From the NCBI GenBank assembly GCA_029891385.1, contig CM057233.1, positions 50,422,063 through 50,486,062 of the forward strand: DNA of 64,000 nt, in the 5' to 3' direction. Each line of letters opens with the position of its first letter. Within the stretch, counting starts at the first letter, position 1. The position numbers and the translations under genes are program-made. This DNA comes from Erythroxylum novogranatense (Eukaryota > Streptophyta > Magnoliopsida > Malpighiales > Erythroxylaceae). Positions 11,143-23,190 of the stretch are shown piece after piece. Below the pieces are notes generated by a model. The model was not told the origin of the DNA, made no database searches, and was given only the letters and a program-made list of their open reading frames with translations.

Positions 11143-11500
11143 CTTCCTCTCATATTTACAGTTTCTGAGATCCACTGCTTAATCAAATCAAGGAGCGTAA
11201 AATGTGCTAGTCTCTCTGGATTACCGATGTCCAGTTTTAGTAATCCTATGACTAGGGATAATTTAGATACTGATATAATTGCACATGATAGAAATCTCAG
11301 TAGTATGATTACATCACAATTTCCTTCATGCTATGTCATATATCATGGACTTCATTAATTTGCTTATAGATCAATATCAATTCATAAATAATGAACACCA
11401 AATTAATGAAATATGCCTTTCTTTATTTATTCATAAAGTATGTACACAACTTTGTACAAAACGCGCTAAAGGCGATTGCCTTTAGGGCACTACTCTAACA
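10560..11500 (-). mobile_element. 3' LTR of copia B, internally deleted (941 bp)
   Basis: Both termini are intact (TGTAGGAAAATCC on the left, ACTACTCTAACA on the right), but about 0.9 kb present in the 5' LTR is missing. The deletion runs from the CA/TA dinucleotide tract at 11081-11142 to the segment CTCATATTTACAG at 11150. The lost part includes the conserved CATCGGGA and TCATGAGCGGTATCTAG segments. Confidence 0.9.
11081..11142. repeat. (CA)n(TA)n microsatellite in B 3' LTR
   Basis: About 17 CA units (11081-11114) followed by about 14 TA units (11115-11142). Other f1 LTRs have AT tracts here but no CA run. It lies exactly at the left edge of the deletion in this LTR. Confidence 0.95.
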
Positions 11501-11516
11501 AAATCTCCTACTTGAC
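11501..11516 (-). other. Polypurine tract of copia B
   Basis: The minus strand reads CAAGTAGGAGATTT before the LTR start TGTTAGAG, the same PPT as in copia A with small changes. Confidence 0.82.
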
Positions 11517-11519
11517 CTA

Positions 11520-12060
11520 AAGCCAATTGCCTTGATATCTAATACCATAGGCGAGTACATGAGAATCAAAATTCTTCTGTGACAATGGCTTTGTCAACGG
11601 ATCAGCAATATTCTACTCGGTGGGAATTCTCTCTATTTGGACATCACCTCGACCAATGATCTCCCTGATCAGATGATATCTGCGGAGTACGTGTTTGGAT
11701 CGTTGTTGAGACCTTGGTTCCTTCGCCTGTGTAATAGCCCCATTGTTGTCACAATACAACTGTATGGGCCCATCACAACTAGGAACCACACCAAATTCAG
11801 TAATGAACTTTTTGATCCAAACTGCTTCCTTTGCTGCGTCTAAAGCGGCAATGTACTCTGCCTCGGTTGTTGAATCGGCAGTTGTCTCTTGTTTGAACTC
11901 TTCCAACCGATCGCCTACTGCTCAGTGTGAATATATAACCCGATTGGGATTTAGAATCATCCTTATCGATTGAAAATCGCATCAGATACCCGCCACTTTG
12001 AGATCTCCATCTCCATATATCAAGAAAACATCCTTAGTCCTTCGTAAGTACTTAAGGATA
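11520..12060 (-). pseudogene. Copia B RNase H
   Basis: The ORF at 11906-11613 shows ETTADSTTEAEYIAALDAAK, followed by VPSCDGPIQLYCDNNGAI and the C-terminal REIIGRGDVQIERIPTE. The acidic residues of copia RNase H (E in TTEAEY, D in YCDNN) are visible. The N-terminal YGDGDLKVAG is in another frame (about 12015-11985), so a frameshift separates it. Better preserved than in A but still broken. Confidence 0.9.
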
Positions 12061-13215
12061 TTCTCGACACCACCCAAAGGATTCTCACCAGATCCGATTG
12101 GTATCTCGCCGTAACACTTAGAGCATATGATACATCGGGTCTTGTACATAGCATAGCATACATGATAGATCCCGCCGCAGATGCATATGGGATCATATTC
12201 ATGCGATCCTCTCATCTTGTGTCTTAGGACACATAGATTTCGAGAGTGTTATCCCATGAGTCACGGAAGGTACCTCTCTTGGATTGTTCCATGCTAAACC
12301 TCTTCAAAGATCTTGTCTATGTACGCTGATTGTGAAACACTAAGCAATCTTTTTGATCTATCTCTATAGATCTTTATCCCAATGATATAAGTTGCTTCAC
12401 CAAAGTCTTTCATGGCAAATTGTTTGGACAACCAAATCTTCACATATTGTAGCATAGAGACATGGTTTCCTAGTAATAATATGTCATCTACATATAGCAC
12501 AAGGAATACGATTGCAGTCCCACTAACCTTCTTATACACACAGTGTTCATCCGGATTTTGTGAGAAACCAAACTCTTTGATTACCTCATCAAAACGGATA
12601 TTCCAACTCCTGGATGCTTGTTTCAATCCATAGATAGATTTCAAGCTTGCATACCTTTTCGCCATCATAGGAGATGAAGCCCTCAGTTGTGTCATATACA
12701 CATTCTCATTAGATTTCCATTTAGAAAGTCGTTTTCACATCTATTTGCCATATCTCATAATCATAATGAGTGGCAATGGCTAGAGTATACTAATGGATTT
12801 AAGATTGCATCGGGTCAAGGTCTCGTCAGAGTCAATCCCTTGTCTTTGATTTAAAACCTTTAGCCACAAGCCTTGCTTTATAGGTAATCACATTACCATC
12901 CATGTCAGTTTTCTTTTTGAAAACCCATTGGCACCCTATGGGTTTTATTCCTTCGGGTGCCTCAACCAAAGTCCATACTTGGTTTTCATACATGGAATCC
13001 ATTTTAGACTTCATGTCATGAAGCCATTTTTCAGACTCTGAACTCTTTAGAACCTCTTCATAAGTAGTAGGCTCATTATCTTCTATGAGCAATACGTCAT
13101 TCTGTTCATTCATGAGAAATCCATATCTTTCGGGAACAGAGCGTATCCTATGTGACCTACGAACTTTATGTGTTGTAGAAGGTTGAACTGTTACTTCATC
13201 TATATGAGTCACAGC
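12020..13215 (-). pseudogene. Copia B reverse transcriptase, frameshifted
   Basis: Two main ORFs. 13212-12832 holds ERYGFLMNEQND, WTLVEAPEGIKPIGCQWVFK and YKARLVAKGF; 12701-12294 holds SIYGLKQASRSWN, an intact VLYVDDILLLGN catalytic box and GIKIYRDRSKRLL. A third at about 12202-12020 holds GSIMYAMLCTRPDVSYALS. Frameshifts or stops lie near 12830 and 12290. The YVDD aspartates are retained, unlike in copy A. Confidence 0.9.
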
Positions 13216-14421
13216 TTGTGTTCAGCGATTGATTCAAGGCTCGTTTCCAAAGATCTTGAACTTCTTCAAGTTCAATTTTGCTCCCACCGCCTTCTTGTAA
13301 AGAAACTCTTTCTCTAAAGATAACATGCTTTGAAACAAACACCTTTTGTTCCTCAAAAAGGTAGAATTGATATCCCATTGTCTCTTTAGGATATCCTACT
13401 AACAAACATTTGTCGACTTTACATCAAGTTTATCTCGATCCGTATCCGCTTCACATAAGCGTGACAACCCCAAACTTTCAAATGAGTAAGATAGGTCTTT
13501 GTTAGTCCACATCTCATATGGAGTAACATCAACTATCTTTGATGGAACTCTGTTTAACAAATAAACAGTTGTCTCAAGTGCATACCCCCAAAAGGATTTT
13601 GATAACTTTGCAAAGCCCATCATGGATCGTACCATGTCTAACAAGGTTCGATTTCTCCTTTCTGCCACACCATTATGCTATGGTGTGTAAGGTGGAGTCC
13701 ATTGAGATAAAATCCCATTATCTCTGAGATAATCTAAAAATTGTTGGTCTAAGTATTCCCCACCATGATCGGATCGTAATGTTTTGATACTTTTCCCAAG
13801 TTGGTTTTCTACTTCATTTCTAAATTGTTTGAACTTTTCAAATGCTTCAGATTTGTATCTCATCAGATACAGGTACCCATATCGAGAATGATCATCGATA
13901 AAGGTAATGAAGTAAAGACAACCACTTCTAGCATGGATGGACATTGGACCACATACATCTGAATGTATTAGGTCTAATACTCTAGTCGCTCGTTCACCCT
14001 TTCCCTTAAAGGGTAACTTAGTCATCTTGCCTAATAAAAAAGATTCACATGTGTCATATGATTCATAATCAAATGATCCTAAACTACCACTCTTATGGAG
14101 CTTAGCTATGCGTCTCTCATTTATATAGCCAAGGCGACAATGCCATAAGTAAGTTGATTTTAAATTATCTCGTTTATGTCTTTTCGTGTCATTGACATTC
14201 ATAATTGGATGTGACATATCTAATATGTACATTCCATTGCATAATGTACCAGTACCATAAAGCATTCCATTCAAACTACTAGAACAACCATTGTTACTAA
14301 AAGTCAAATGGAAACCAGCTCTATTTATACAAGAAACAGACAATACGTTCTTTGTTAAAACAGGTACAAAATAACATTCATCCAATTTAATTAAAAGCCC
14401 ACCGGGAGTGACAAAATAAGT
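13216..14421 (-). pseudogene. Copia B integrase and pre-integrase domain
   Basis: The ORF 14385-13678 starts in the linker after protease (ECYFVPVLTKNVLSVSCI). It contains the zinc finger YLWHCRLGYINE ... DTCESFLLGK, in which the last Cys of the HHCC motif is Phe; copy A has Cys. It then has the core words LIHSDVCGPMS, FITFIDDHSRYGYLY and LRSDHGGEYLDQQF. A stop replaces the Gln before HNGVAERRNRTL at about 13675, and the ORF 13668-13399 carries on. Lost zinc ligand plus stop means inactive. Confidence 0.92.
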
Positions 14422-16586
14422 TGTCAGTCTGACCTCAGATGTCCAAATCCCGAGGGCGGCCCTCGGTCATGCGCCCATGTCGAGCGCCCCAAACCGCGGA
14501 CCCGATCCCAACATTTCGGCAAAATCGATCAATTAATACATACATACATTGCCAGAACATACACAACCATACATTAAAGACCCTATAACCATAGGATTTC
14601 ATACTATTGCAAATTAAGAAAAGTCAACAAGTATCCTCAATTATAACAAAATACAAAATGAAATCTAAATCCAAAATACATGAGTATGCTCAATGTTAAC
14701 ATGCTCGGAGGGCCAACGAAATACTAACTTAATACAAAGCTCCTAATTTGTCCGAAGTTTCGATGCCACAAGAAAGTCAACGATCGTCCCGATCCGCACT
14801 CGAGGAGGGAAAGTAATGGGTCGAGCTACACACTCGATGGCTAATATAATTATAGCCATTGGCAATTAGCACAAATCCCAAAGATATGAATGTATATATA
14901 TTATATCTATATACACACATCGTATCCACACGCCAATCACTAATGTACGATTCATTAAAATTAATGCAAGTCATAAATATGTCACAAAGCTCCACAATGA
15001 ACAATTCACATATGCAATGCGATCACAATGGCTCGAGGGTTCCATGGAAACAAAAGGAGAAACCAAGTTTAACCTCGAACTAAATGAGTCCATTCGAGCT
15101 CATATGCCACAAGCGGCAGCCGGAGAAGGCTCTTGTTCACGCACACGTGATTTAACGAAATGGTTCCACTCTCGCCAAACAAAAGCATAGATTCACGCCA
15201 AAATCATTTTATCAATGATATACTTTCATATGTCTCATTTATTCAAAATGCCATGACCAAGTCGAGGCATAGCATGCTCAAAATTATAATGTAATGCTAT
15301 CAATTTCTATGATTCTTTCAAAATACAGTAATCAAAATCATTCAATTTATCACATTTAACATGCATAACATATAACATATATTCAGACATAGGCAAGAAA
15401 TTGCCTAATCGCACAATAACTATAAATATATTACCTACCTCTAATCGCTCGAGAATCCAATTCACGGATGTCCTTCTTCTTGCGATAAAATCGGGTCACC
15501 TTGGTTTCCTAAAACAACCAAGTTTCCATCCAATCAATATCCACATTAAATAATCAAAGCTTGAAGAGTCAAAATAAAGCATTAAAAATCTCCATTCGAC
15601 CTCCTCCTAAAATTTTGAACCCTTCGAAACAATTTCTGAAGTTCCCTTCTTCGTCCAACTTGTAGCCCCTGATTTCTAGTTCACAATGGCTCAAAAATCA
15701 CCTCAATTGGAAATCTACACCAAAAGATATGCCCAAAATACCAAAAATCTCATTTTGAAAATAGGGGGCTCACATGGCGGCCATGAATAAACCTTCGTCA
15801 TGGCGACCACAAGTGTGCGTCATCAAGGCAGTACCCTACTCAAGACGTCATGACGAAGGCCGATTCTCTCGTCATGCGGCGATAAATATCACAAGTCGTG
15901 ACGACTCCTGCTCCACGCGTCGCGATTTAATAATCGTAAAATTATTTACATCGCTATGACGTGGCTCCCTTCCTCATACGTCACGGCGCTTATTCATATG
16001 CATCGTCGCGACGCAAAGGCCGAAAACCGACCCCCAAACTCCGATTTCTGCATATCTCATCTTAAATCCTCTTCTAAACTCAAATGCAACACAACCAAAC
16101 TATAGATCCAGTCTTCTACAACATTTCTAACCCATTCTAAGCTTCCAATCCATCCTAAAATCATTAACCCAACGATTTCCCCAAATTTTCCCACTCAAAA
16201 CCCTAAACCGTCGATTCTACTTAATCCACATGATCCTAAGGTTTAATCCAACCATAAACAAGATAGAAAGGACTTAAACTTACCGATTGAAGCTTTAAAA
16301 TCGTCGAAACCACTGAAATCGCAAACTCTTTCTTCTTCTCTTCTTCCTCCTCTCGACGGCGCTTCCTCCTTCTTTTCCTCTTCTTTTCTTTCTTCCTTTC
16401 CTCTTCTTCGCTTTCTCCTTAACCTAAGATATGGGAAAAGACCAACTTACCCCTCTTAGATAAGCCCAAATCTATGCTAACATAAGTAACTTCCCAAAAT
16501 ACCTCAATTAACTCAAACTAAAGCATAATCACATAATTACCACAAATCATGCTTAATGACATCATAAAAAAATTCGTGGCCTAACA
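14422..16586 (-). mobile_element. 3' LTR of gypsy E (2.17 kb)
   Basis: The plus-strand ends are TGTCAGTCTGACC and GTGGCCTAACA. It aligns along its whole length with 23191-25384, with many single-base indels. The dyad array at 15770-16015 is decayed relative to the other LTR: several CGTCGCGACG copies read CGTCATGACG or similar. No ORFs of note. Confidence 0.9.
15770..16015. repeat. Decayed CGTCGCGACG array in E 3' LTR
   Basis: Same position as the array at 24552-24810. Dyads survive mostly as CGTCATGACG, CGTCGTGACG-like or CGTCACGGCG, with only one or two intact CGTCGCGACG (near 16003). The changes are largely CG to CA or TG, as expected from deamination of methylated cytosine. Confidence 0.82.
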
Positions 16587-16602
16587 TTTCTCCCCTTTAA
16601 AA
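16587..16602 (-). other. Polypurine tract of gypsy E
   Basis: The minus strand reads TTTAAAGGGGAGAAA immediately before the LTR start TGTTAGGCC. This confirms the minus orientation and that 14422-16586 is the 3' LTR. Confidence 0.87.
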
Positions 16603-17010
16603 GAAATTTCGCCCTCGAATTTACCTGATTCATCAAGAGATGCGGATACTTCTCTAGCATGGCCTCCAATGGCTCCCAAGTAGCCTCCTCGATCAATGAT
16701 TCCTCCATAGACCTCGACTAACCGAACTGCCTTACCCCGAGAACCTTGTCCTTAGTATCTAAGATTTGCACCGAAGCTCCTCATAGCTCAAATCATCCTC
16801 AACCGAACCTCACTAGTCAATAACATGCGATGGATCCGATCTATATCTTCTTAACATGGACACATGGAAAACATCGTGAATCATGATAACTCCGAGGTAA
16901 TGCCAATCAGAGGCGAGTGGTCCAATCCTCTCAAGGATCTCATAAGGACCCACATACCTCGGACTCAACTTCCCTTTCTTCAATCTCAATACTCCTTCCA
17001 AGGAGATGTC
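16603..17010 (-). pseudogene. Gypsy E integrase C-terminus and chromodomain remnant
   Basis: The ORF 17001-16813 shows GKLSPRYVGPYEILERIGP and IHDVFHVSMLRRY, the standard gypsy integrase C-terminal region. Downstream, about 16690-16605, reads EATWEPLEAMLEKYPHLL, the end of a plant chromodomain. Between them the frame is broken near 16800-16700. The chromodomain would direct integration to marked chromatin and places E in the chromoviruses, most like Tekay/Del. Confidence 0.85.
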
Positions 17011-17519
17011 TTAAGGAACACCTTCTCACCGACCTCATACTCCATCTCCTTTCGGTGAGCATCAACATAACTCTTCATCCTATCCTGTGCTGCCTTAAGC
17101 CTCTGCTTAACCAAATTGACTTTATCGACCGTCGTCTGAATCAATTCTGGTCCTTCACATTGCCTCTCTCCTTCTTCGTCCCAACAGATCGGAGTCCTAC
17201 ACCTCCGCCCATACAATGCCTCATACGGAGCCATCTGAATGCTCGAATGGTACGAATTGTTATAAGCAAATTCGACCAACGGCAAATGCTCATCCCATGC
17301 TCCTCGAAAATCTATCACACAAGCTCGAAGCATCCCCTCAAGAGTCCGAATGGTCCTCTCAGATTGACCATCCGTCTGAGGGTGAAACGCTGTACTAAAA
17401 TGCAATTTGGTACCCAAAGCATCCTGCAAACTGCCCCAAAATCTCGAAGTAAACCGAGGATCCTCGCTGACACGATCGAACTGAATCCCATGCGCCTCAC
17501 TATCTCATCAATATACTTT
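16986..17519 (-). pseudogene. Gypsy E integrase core, C-terminal part
   Basis: The ORF 17429-16986 contains LGTKLHFSTAFHPQTDGQSE, VEFAYNNSYHSSIQMAPYEA and YGRRCRTPICW, the gypsy integrase core with the catalytic Glu context (QTDGQSERT). It ends in the linker ELIQTTVDKVNLVKQRL. Upstream, 17500-17430 is in another frame (RMGFSSIVSARI). The core's first part continues beyond solo LTR D at 19339. Confidence 0.9.
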
Positions 17520-19338
17520 TGTTGAAAATCCCGGTGGATATCACATGCCCACGTGTGGAATTTAAAATTTTAGTCCCGGATATTCCCGAAAGCCGTGATC
17601 CATGTGTATGTACAAACAATAAACCATAACGACTAAAGGAGACCGCTCTAACGGATCCACGCAGAGGTCGGAAAACTAACCGACAAACTCTTTGACCCGG
17701 AATAGCTAGATTAAAGAAAAGAGTGCTAGCTCTTACCTTAGCCTTGAGAGCAAGTGAAATGATCTTGGTGGAGCCTTGGAGAAGTAGAAGCAAACTTGAG
17801 ATGGATGAGAGGAAGAAGATGGAAACAATTTTCCAAAGCTTAACATGTAAACTTTCGACTCTTCCTTTTCTCCAACCGCAAGCCCTTCCCAATTTCTTCT
17901 TATATATTTTAACACTTAAAACACAATATATAAAGCTTGGTGGAAGGCTTCCACGTAGTGGCATGAAAATGCCTTAATTTGTTAAATCATCATTAGTTTG
18001 ACTTTTCAAACTAACTTTTCATCTCCATTTAATGTTCCAATCGAAAATCAACACATATATATATAATTAATTAATTATTTACTTAATTAATTAATATATA
18101 TAATTGCTGAAGTGGTCCAACAAACTGGGGTTTATTCCCTACCTACTATCGGGCCTCGCTAGCTAAAAAATCGCGGAGACCCTTTTCAAGAATGTCGATG
18201 TCGCGATCTCATCGACATATCCCAATCTCATCGGGATCCATTTAATCCTATTGCTCTCCAGATATCGGATCTCCGTCTAAACTATTTTACAGATTCTTCG
18301 AGTCACTCTTATCGCAGGACCCATTAGGTTCCTTGGTTATGTTGGCCACTTAGATTAACACTTAATCTAAGCAAGTCATGAGCGGTATCTAGCAACACAT
18401 CACGACCCCCAATCGACCGGAAAGTAATTGGTTTGACTAATGAAACCATATCACTTAACCCTTCCATAGACAATTACCGCAATTCGTCCTTTCACCATGC
18501 TATACCCCACTTGGTTCGAGTATGGGCAATGTGTCAACTCTTACTAGATCGACGATCAAATCTAGTCCAAGTGTAATCGCTTCTTCCTAGAATCATTACT
18601 TTATATGTCCATGAAGACCATCTTCATGACATATGTATGTCCGCGCCAGAGACTTCAAAGTAATGATCCCGATAAGAGGCCACGGGTATCTCTTCTCGCT
18701 ATAATGTAAGTGGTGAATCCTCTATTGCTACTCAATTACCTTCAATACCTCAAGTCGCACTCCAATCACCACCCTATGAGCGACCTCACGAAAGCAATAA
18801 GGAATGGAGTCAAAGTACATAATCAAGACTCCAAGATATCCTCGAGTACCTCAAGTCTAAGGATACTTGCACCATTGCTATGATGAGATTATCACCGACA
18901 TTTGTATAGGCATCCATGTGATGATCTCATAGCAGTCATCCAATGTACTTACTACCACTAGTAAGCATCCACATGTCAAATCTAAATATCTCAATATTTA
19001 CGCTTTGAGATCCACCGCTGATCCAATCAAGGAGTTTGACATGTGTTAGTCTATCCGGATTAACGATGTCCAGTCCTCGTTAATCCTATGACTAGGATAA
19101 TTTAGATATCGACATAATTGCACATGATAGGAATCTCAATAGTATGATCGCATCATAATTTCCTTCATGCTATGTCATGTATCGTGACTTCATTAATTTG
19201 ATTAAAGATCACTATCAATTCATAATAAATGAACATCAAATAAATGAAATATGCCTTGCTTTATTTATTCATAAAGTCTGTACATGACTATGAACAAAAT
19301 ACGCTAAAGGGGATTGCCTTTAGGGCACTACTCTAACA
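17520..19338 (-). mobile_element. Solo f1 LTR D inside gypsy E integrase
   Basis: A full-length f1 LTR (1.82 kb) without internal sequence. It runs from TGTTGAAAATCCCGG to ACTACTCTAACA, with the integrase of E continuing on both sides. Flanks CTTTT (left, sharing one base with the LTR) and CTTCT (right) look like a 5-bp TSD with one mismatch. A solo LTR arises by recombination between the two LTRs of a full element. It is the deepest insertion of the nest (C > B > E > D). Confidence 0.9.
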
Positions 19339-19600
19339 CTTCTTTGCTAACACATGCAAAGAATCAGTCTGTCGAATCGCCAAAAAGTGGGCTGACTTGG
19401 TCAACCTATCCACAATCACCCAAAGGGCATCATGCCTCCGCCGTCCCGGCAAACCCATCAAAAGTCCATCGTCACTCACGCCACTTCCACTCCAAAACAG
19501 TAACGGTCTTAATTTGTCTGAAGGTGCACGGTGTTCAAATTTGACTTGGCGACACACTAGACACTTCTTCGATTTAACTCGCTATATTCCTCTTCATACC
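19339..19600 (-). pseudogene. Gypsy E integrase, N-terminal part of core
   Basis: The ORF 19557-19333 contains DALWVIVDRLTKSAHFLAIR, the region around the first catalytic Asp of gypsy integrases, preceded by a decayed PGLLQPL-type linker. The core resumes at 17519 on the other side of LTR D. Confidence 0.87.
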
Positions 19601-20520
19601 TTTCCACCAAAAGTGCTCTCGTAAATCCTGATACATCCTGGTGCTACCGAGATGCATGGCATAAGGTGCATTGTGTGCCTCATCCATAATCTCATCCTTG
19701 ATCTCCCGCACATCCGGAATACACAACCTACTCCCAACTGTCATCAGTCCATCGTCCCTCACCTCTATATCAGAAATCTTACCATTCTGAATCTCATCCC
19801 AAAGCTTGCTCAAGTCTGCATCCTGAGCCTGCAAATCCCTAACCTTTTCCTTCAGCATCGGTCTAACTCGAAAATTAGCCAGAAGACAATCCGGCTCTTC
19901 CTGCGTCAATCTTATCCTAAGCTTAGCCATGTCTTCCAATAAAGGAAGATAAACCGATCGAACATGAGCAATCGAAGACTTCCTACTCAAGGCATCCGCC
20001 ACAACATTGGCCTTGCCCGATGATACTCAATCAATCATAATCCTTTAAGAGCTCCAACCACCTCCGCGCCTCAAATTCAATTCCTTCGACTCAACAAATA
20101 CTTGGACTCTTATGATCAAGAAGATTCGAGTCCAACTCCATACAAATAATGCCTCAAATCTTCAAGGCAAATATCACCGCTAACTCCAAATCGTAAGGCC
20201 GGATAATTCAAATTATAAGGCTTCAATCGCCTCAAGCATATGCAATTACTCGATCTCCTCGCATCAAAACACACCCAAGACCCTTCCTCAAGCATCACAG
20301 ACAATCGAATAGCCCTCATCTCCGTAAGGCAAAACCAGAATCGAGCACTCGTCAACGCGCTTAAGCTTCTCAAGTCTGATGACACTCCTCACCTGCATAA
20401 ACTTCGATTCTTTCTCAACAACTTCGCCATCGGAGCGGATATCATCGAAAATCCTCCACAAACCGTCTGTAGTAACTCCGCCAAACCCGTAAAACTCCTC
20501 ACCGCTACATTCTTCTAGCC
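19574..20520 (-). pseudogene. Gypsy E RNase H end and integrase zinc finger
   Basis: The ORF 20002-19574 starts MADALSRKSS, the hallmark end of the gypsy RNase H. It runs through the RT/IN spacer to HLGSTRMYQDLREHFWWKGM, part of the HHCC zinc finger. Upstream, 20385-20116 and 20617-20288 hold broken RNase H (LVLPYGDEGYSIVCDA, then HYLYGVGLESS). Short indels are frequent. Confidence 0.85.
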
Positions 20521-20524
20521 CCCA

Positions 20525-21330
20525 ATGCACTATCGCTTCTATCTTTTGGATCCACATGAACTCCTTGCTCGAGATCACGATCCAAGAAATGAAACCTCCC
20601 TCAGCCAAAATTCGCATTTCTCGAATTTGGCATACAACTCATTACTCCTCAAAGTCTCCAAAGAAATCCTCAAATGCTCCTCATGCTCCCGATCACTCTT
20701 GGAATACACCAATATATCATCAATGAAGACAATGATAAATTGGTCCAAGAATGGCTTGAACACCGATTCATCAAATCCATAAAGTCACGAGCATTTGTCA
20801 ATCCGAAAGGCATTACCAAAAACTCAAAGTGCCCATAACGAGTCCTGAAAGCAGACTTCGGCACATCCGACTCCTTAATCCTTAGTTGATGATATCCCGA
20901 TCTCAAATCTATCTTAGAGAAGACTCTCGCTCCTTGCAATTGATCAAACAAGTCATCAATGCGAGGAAGCGGATACCGATTTTTCACCGTAATCTGATTC
21001 AACTTCCTATAGTCCACACACATCCTCAAAGATCCATTCTTCTTCTTCACAAAAAGAACCGGAGCTCCCCAAGGTGAGGAACTCGGGCGAATATATCCCT
21101 TCTCTAACAACTCCTCTAACTGCTCCTTCAACACTTTCAATTCCGCCGGAGCCATCCTATAAGGCGAAATCGAAATCGAGGCTGAACCTGACAAAAGCTC
21201 GATTGGAAACTCGATCTCCGAGTGGCAGTAGTCCGCAATTCCTGAAAGACATCCGAGAAATCCCTGACTACTAGAATATCCTCTAACTTCCTCCGCTCAC
21301 TCGAATCCATCACATAAGCCAAAACGCCTC
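20525..21330 (-). pseudogene. Gypsy E reverse transcriptase
   Basis: The ORF 21194-20670 contains [60 protein letters not shown] and [14 protein letters not shown], up to VMPFGLTNA. After a frameshift, 20763-20575 carries [16 protein letters not shown] with an intact FIDD catalytic box and [11 protein letters not shown]. This is the best-preserved domain in E and fits the Tekay/Del chromovirus clade. Confidence 0.93.
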
Positions 21331-21619
21331 ACATCCCGACCTCAACATCTTCTCTGCGCAACAAAAGCCAAACAAATCTGCGGACTTTCCTTTCTATCCC
21401 CGTAAAACATTACTCGCTGCCATCATCTAATTCAAACTCTACCGCCTTACGCTTATTAATCTAATCCAGCATTGTACCTTTCCAAGGTATCCATACCCAA
21501 AATCACATCCAAGCCTCCTATCTTCAAAGGCATCAAATCTACCACTAGAAGTGCTCCACCAATACAAATCTAACAATCTCAACACCGACTAACCACAATA
21601 TATCGACCGATCGGAGTAC

Positions 21620-22015
21620 TCACCAACAATGAGTATCCAACGGACTCACAATTCTATCACACATAGGTCTACTCGCTGAAACAAACGAGTGAGTAGACCC
21701 TGGGTCAATCAAAACAAGCACATCATCAGAAAATAAGTGAGCCATACCAGTAACAACATCTGGCGTGGCCTCTGCATCCTCCCACGTCATAGCAAACACC
21801 ACGGCCGGTGCTCGCCTCTCTCGGTCTTCCCGAAGACTCACCCTCTGGCAAAGATCGTAATCGCCCACCTCTGTCAAGTCCTCGACCCACGCCTCTCGTC
21901 CTCCTAGAAGCTCAGATCCGAGATCCTCTCTCCGGACGATCGAGGACACTTTCAGCCTCGTGTCCTTTCTCCCCACAAATAAGCATGCACCGTCAATCAA
22001 GAACACTTCCACCAT
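21620..22015 (-). pseudogene. Gypsy E aspartic protease and end of nucleocapsid
   Basis: The ORF contains VVTGMAHLFSDDVLVLIDPG followed by STHSFVSA. This is the Tekay-type protease, with DPGS where the family usually has D(S/T)G(S/A); a Ser/Thr to Pro change in the active-site loop would inactivate it. Its beginning (DGACLFVGRKDTRLKV) corresponds to the zinc-knuckle region but the Cys pattern is broken. 21330-21620 is the decayed PR-RT linker. Confidence 0.85.
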
Positions 22016-23029
22016 GAAATCACCACAAGGCTCACACTTAGGAATTGATGACTGTCCCCATCTCCCCTCCTACTGCCGCCCATCGTAGAAGCTTGGTGAG
22101 AAATAGTAGAAGTCCTCATCGGCCTCGACCGACTGGCACCACTTCTCCTCTCCTCAGACTGAGCTGGGAAGCTCTTAGCACTCCTGTCTGGCATAGGAGT
22201 ACTAGTGCTACCTCCTCTCGGGCGCCTTCTTCCTTCCTCTTCTTATTCACAAGACTTTGATATTCTCTATGTTCTCCACCAAGAGTCGCCTCAACTAATC
22301 GCTGAAAGTCACCAAATTCTGCACAATCACCTTCTCTCGATGGCCAAATGTAGTCCCGACTCAAATCGACGACATCCGCAGCCTCGCCAACATCAAATCT
22401 GAAGCATACCGACACCGTGAACCGGCGCTCATACTCAAGAATCGCTCATATCCTCTCGAGTGAGACTCAAAACTCCTCTCGCTTCACTGGACATAAACCT
22501 CGACAGATATTTCTTCTTGAACGCACCACAAAATCTCGCCATGCCAACCCCATCGGCCTCATCTCGATCGCCTCACGACGGCTCCCACCAAGGCAGAGCA
22601 TCTCCCCGCAACAAGTCGGCAAGATATACAACTCTCTCGCCCTCCTCACAATCCATCTCGATCCATCACCCGCTCGTCCTCCATGACCATGTCTCGCCTT
22701 CCTCAGATCACCGTCCCAAAGAAGTCCATCGCCCATACTTTCTCACCTTGTCAATTGTTTTCCCTCTTAACTAGGGTCGAGCGAGAAGGTGTGGCATCCG
22801 CCCATAGCCCGAACAAACGCTGAGTAAACGCCAAACATCCTCGATCAAATCGGGCACTTTCGCTTCGCGAATCGGCGATTCTTGAGTCATGCGAGCACGG
22901 GCTCACTCTCTAGCCCCACGAAGTCTCAACATGCATTGGGGCTACAGACTCATCGGTCCTCTCCTCCTAGTCGGAGAGTCGGTGCAGCAGACCCTGCATA
23001 GCTCCTCGTGTCCTTCTACGAGGTGGCAT
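22016..23029 (-). pseudogene. Gypsy E gag
   Basis: An ATG at 23029 begins MPPRRRTRGAMQGL, a common start for gag of Del-type elements. Downstream pieces in shifting frames include VWAMDFFG near 22745 and SREGDCAEFGDFQRLVEATL near 22345-22280. This is heavily frameshifted capsid/nucleocapsid sequence with no intact domain. GC content is higher than in the surroundings. Confidence 0.78.
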
Positions 23030-23175
23030 CGCATACTCTTCAAAAGGAAGCACTAAGAATTAGCTATATGACAATCTACATGTATGCATGATATGCATGT
23101 CACGTAACAATGCAACAAGTAATCATATATCACACAATCCTATTATGCATTCTAAGCCAAGGACACCTAAACCTA

Positions 23176-23190
23176 GGCGCCTGATACCAA
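23176..23190 (-). other. Primer-binding site of gypsy E
   Basis: The minus strand reads TTGGTATCAGGCGCC just downstream of the 5' LTR, a tRNA-Met-type PBS variant. It confirms that the 23191-25384 copy is the 5' LTR. Confidence 0.82.

Noticed and set aside
17500..17964. 154-aa minus-strand ORF
   Set aside because: It lies across the end of solo f1 LTR D and flanking gypsy E sequence. Corresponding frames in other f1 LTRs are not open, so it is a chance ORF.
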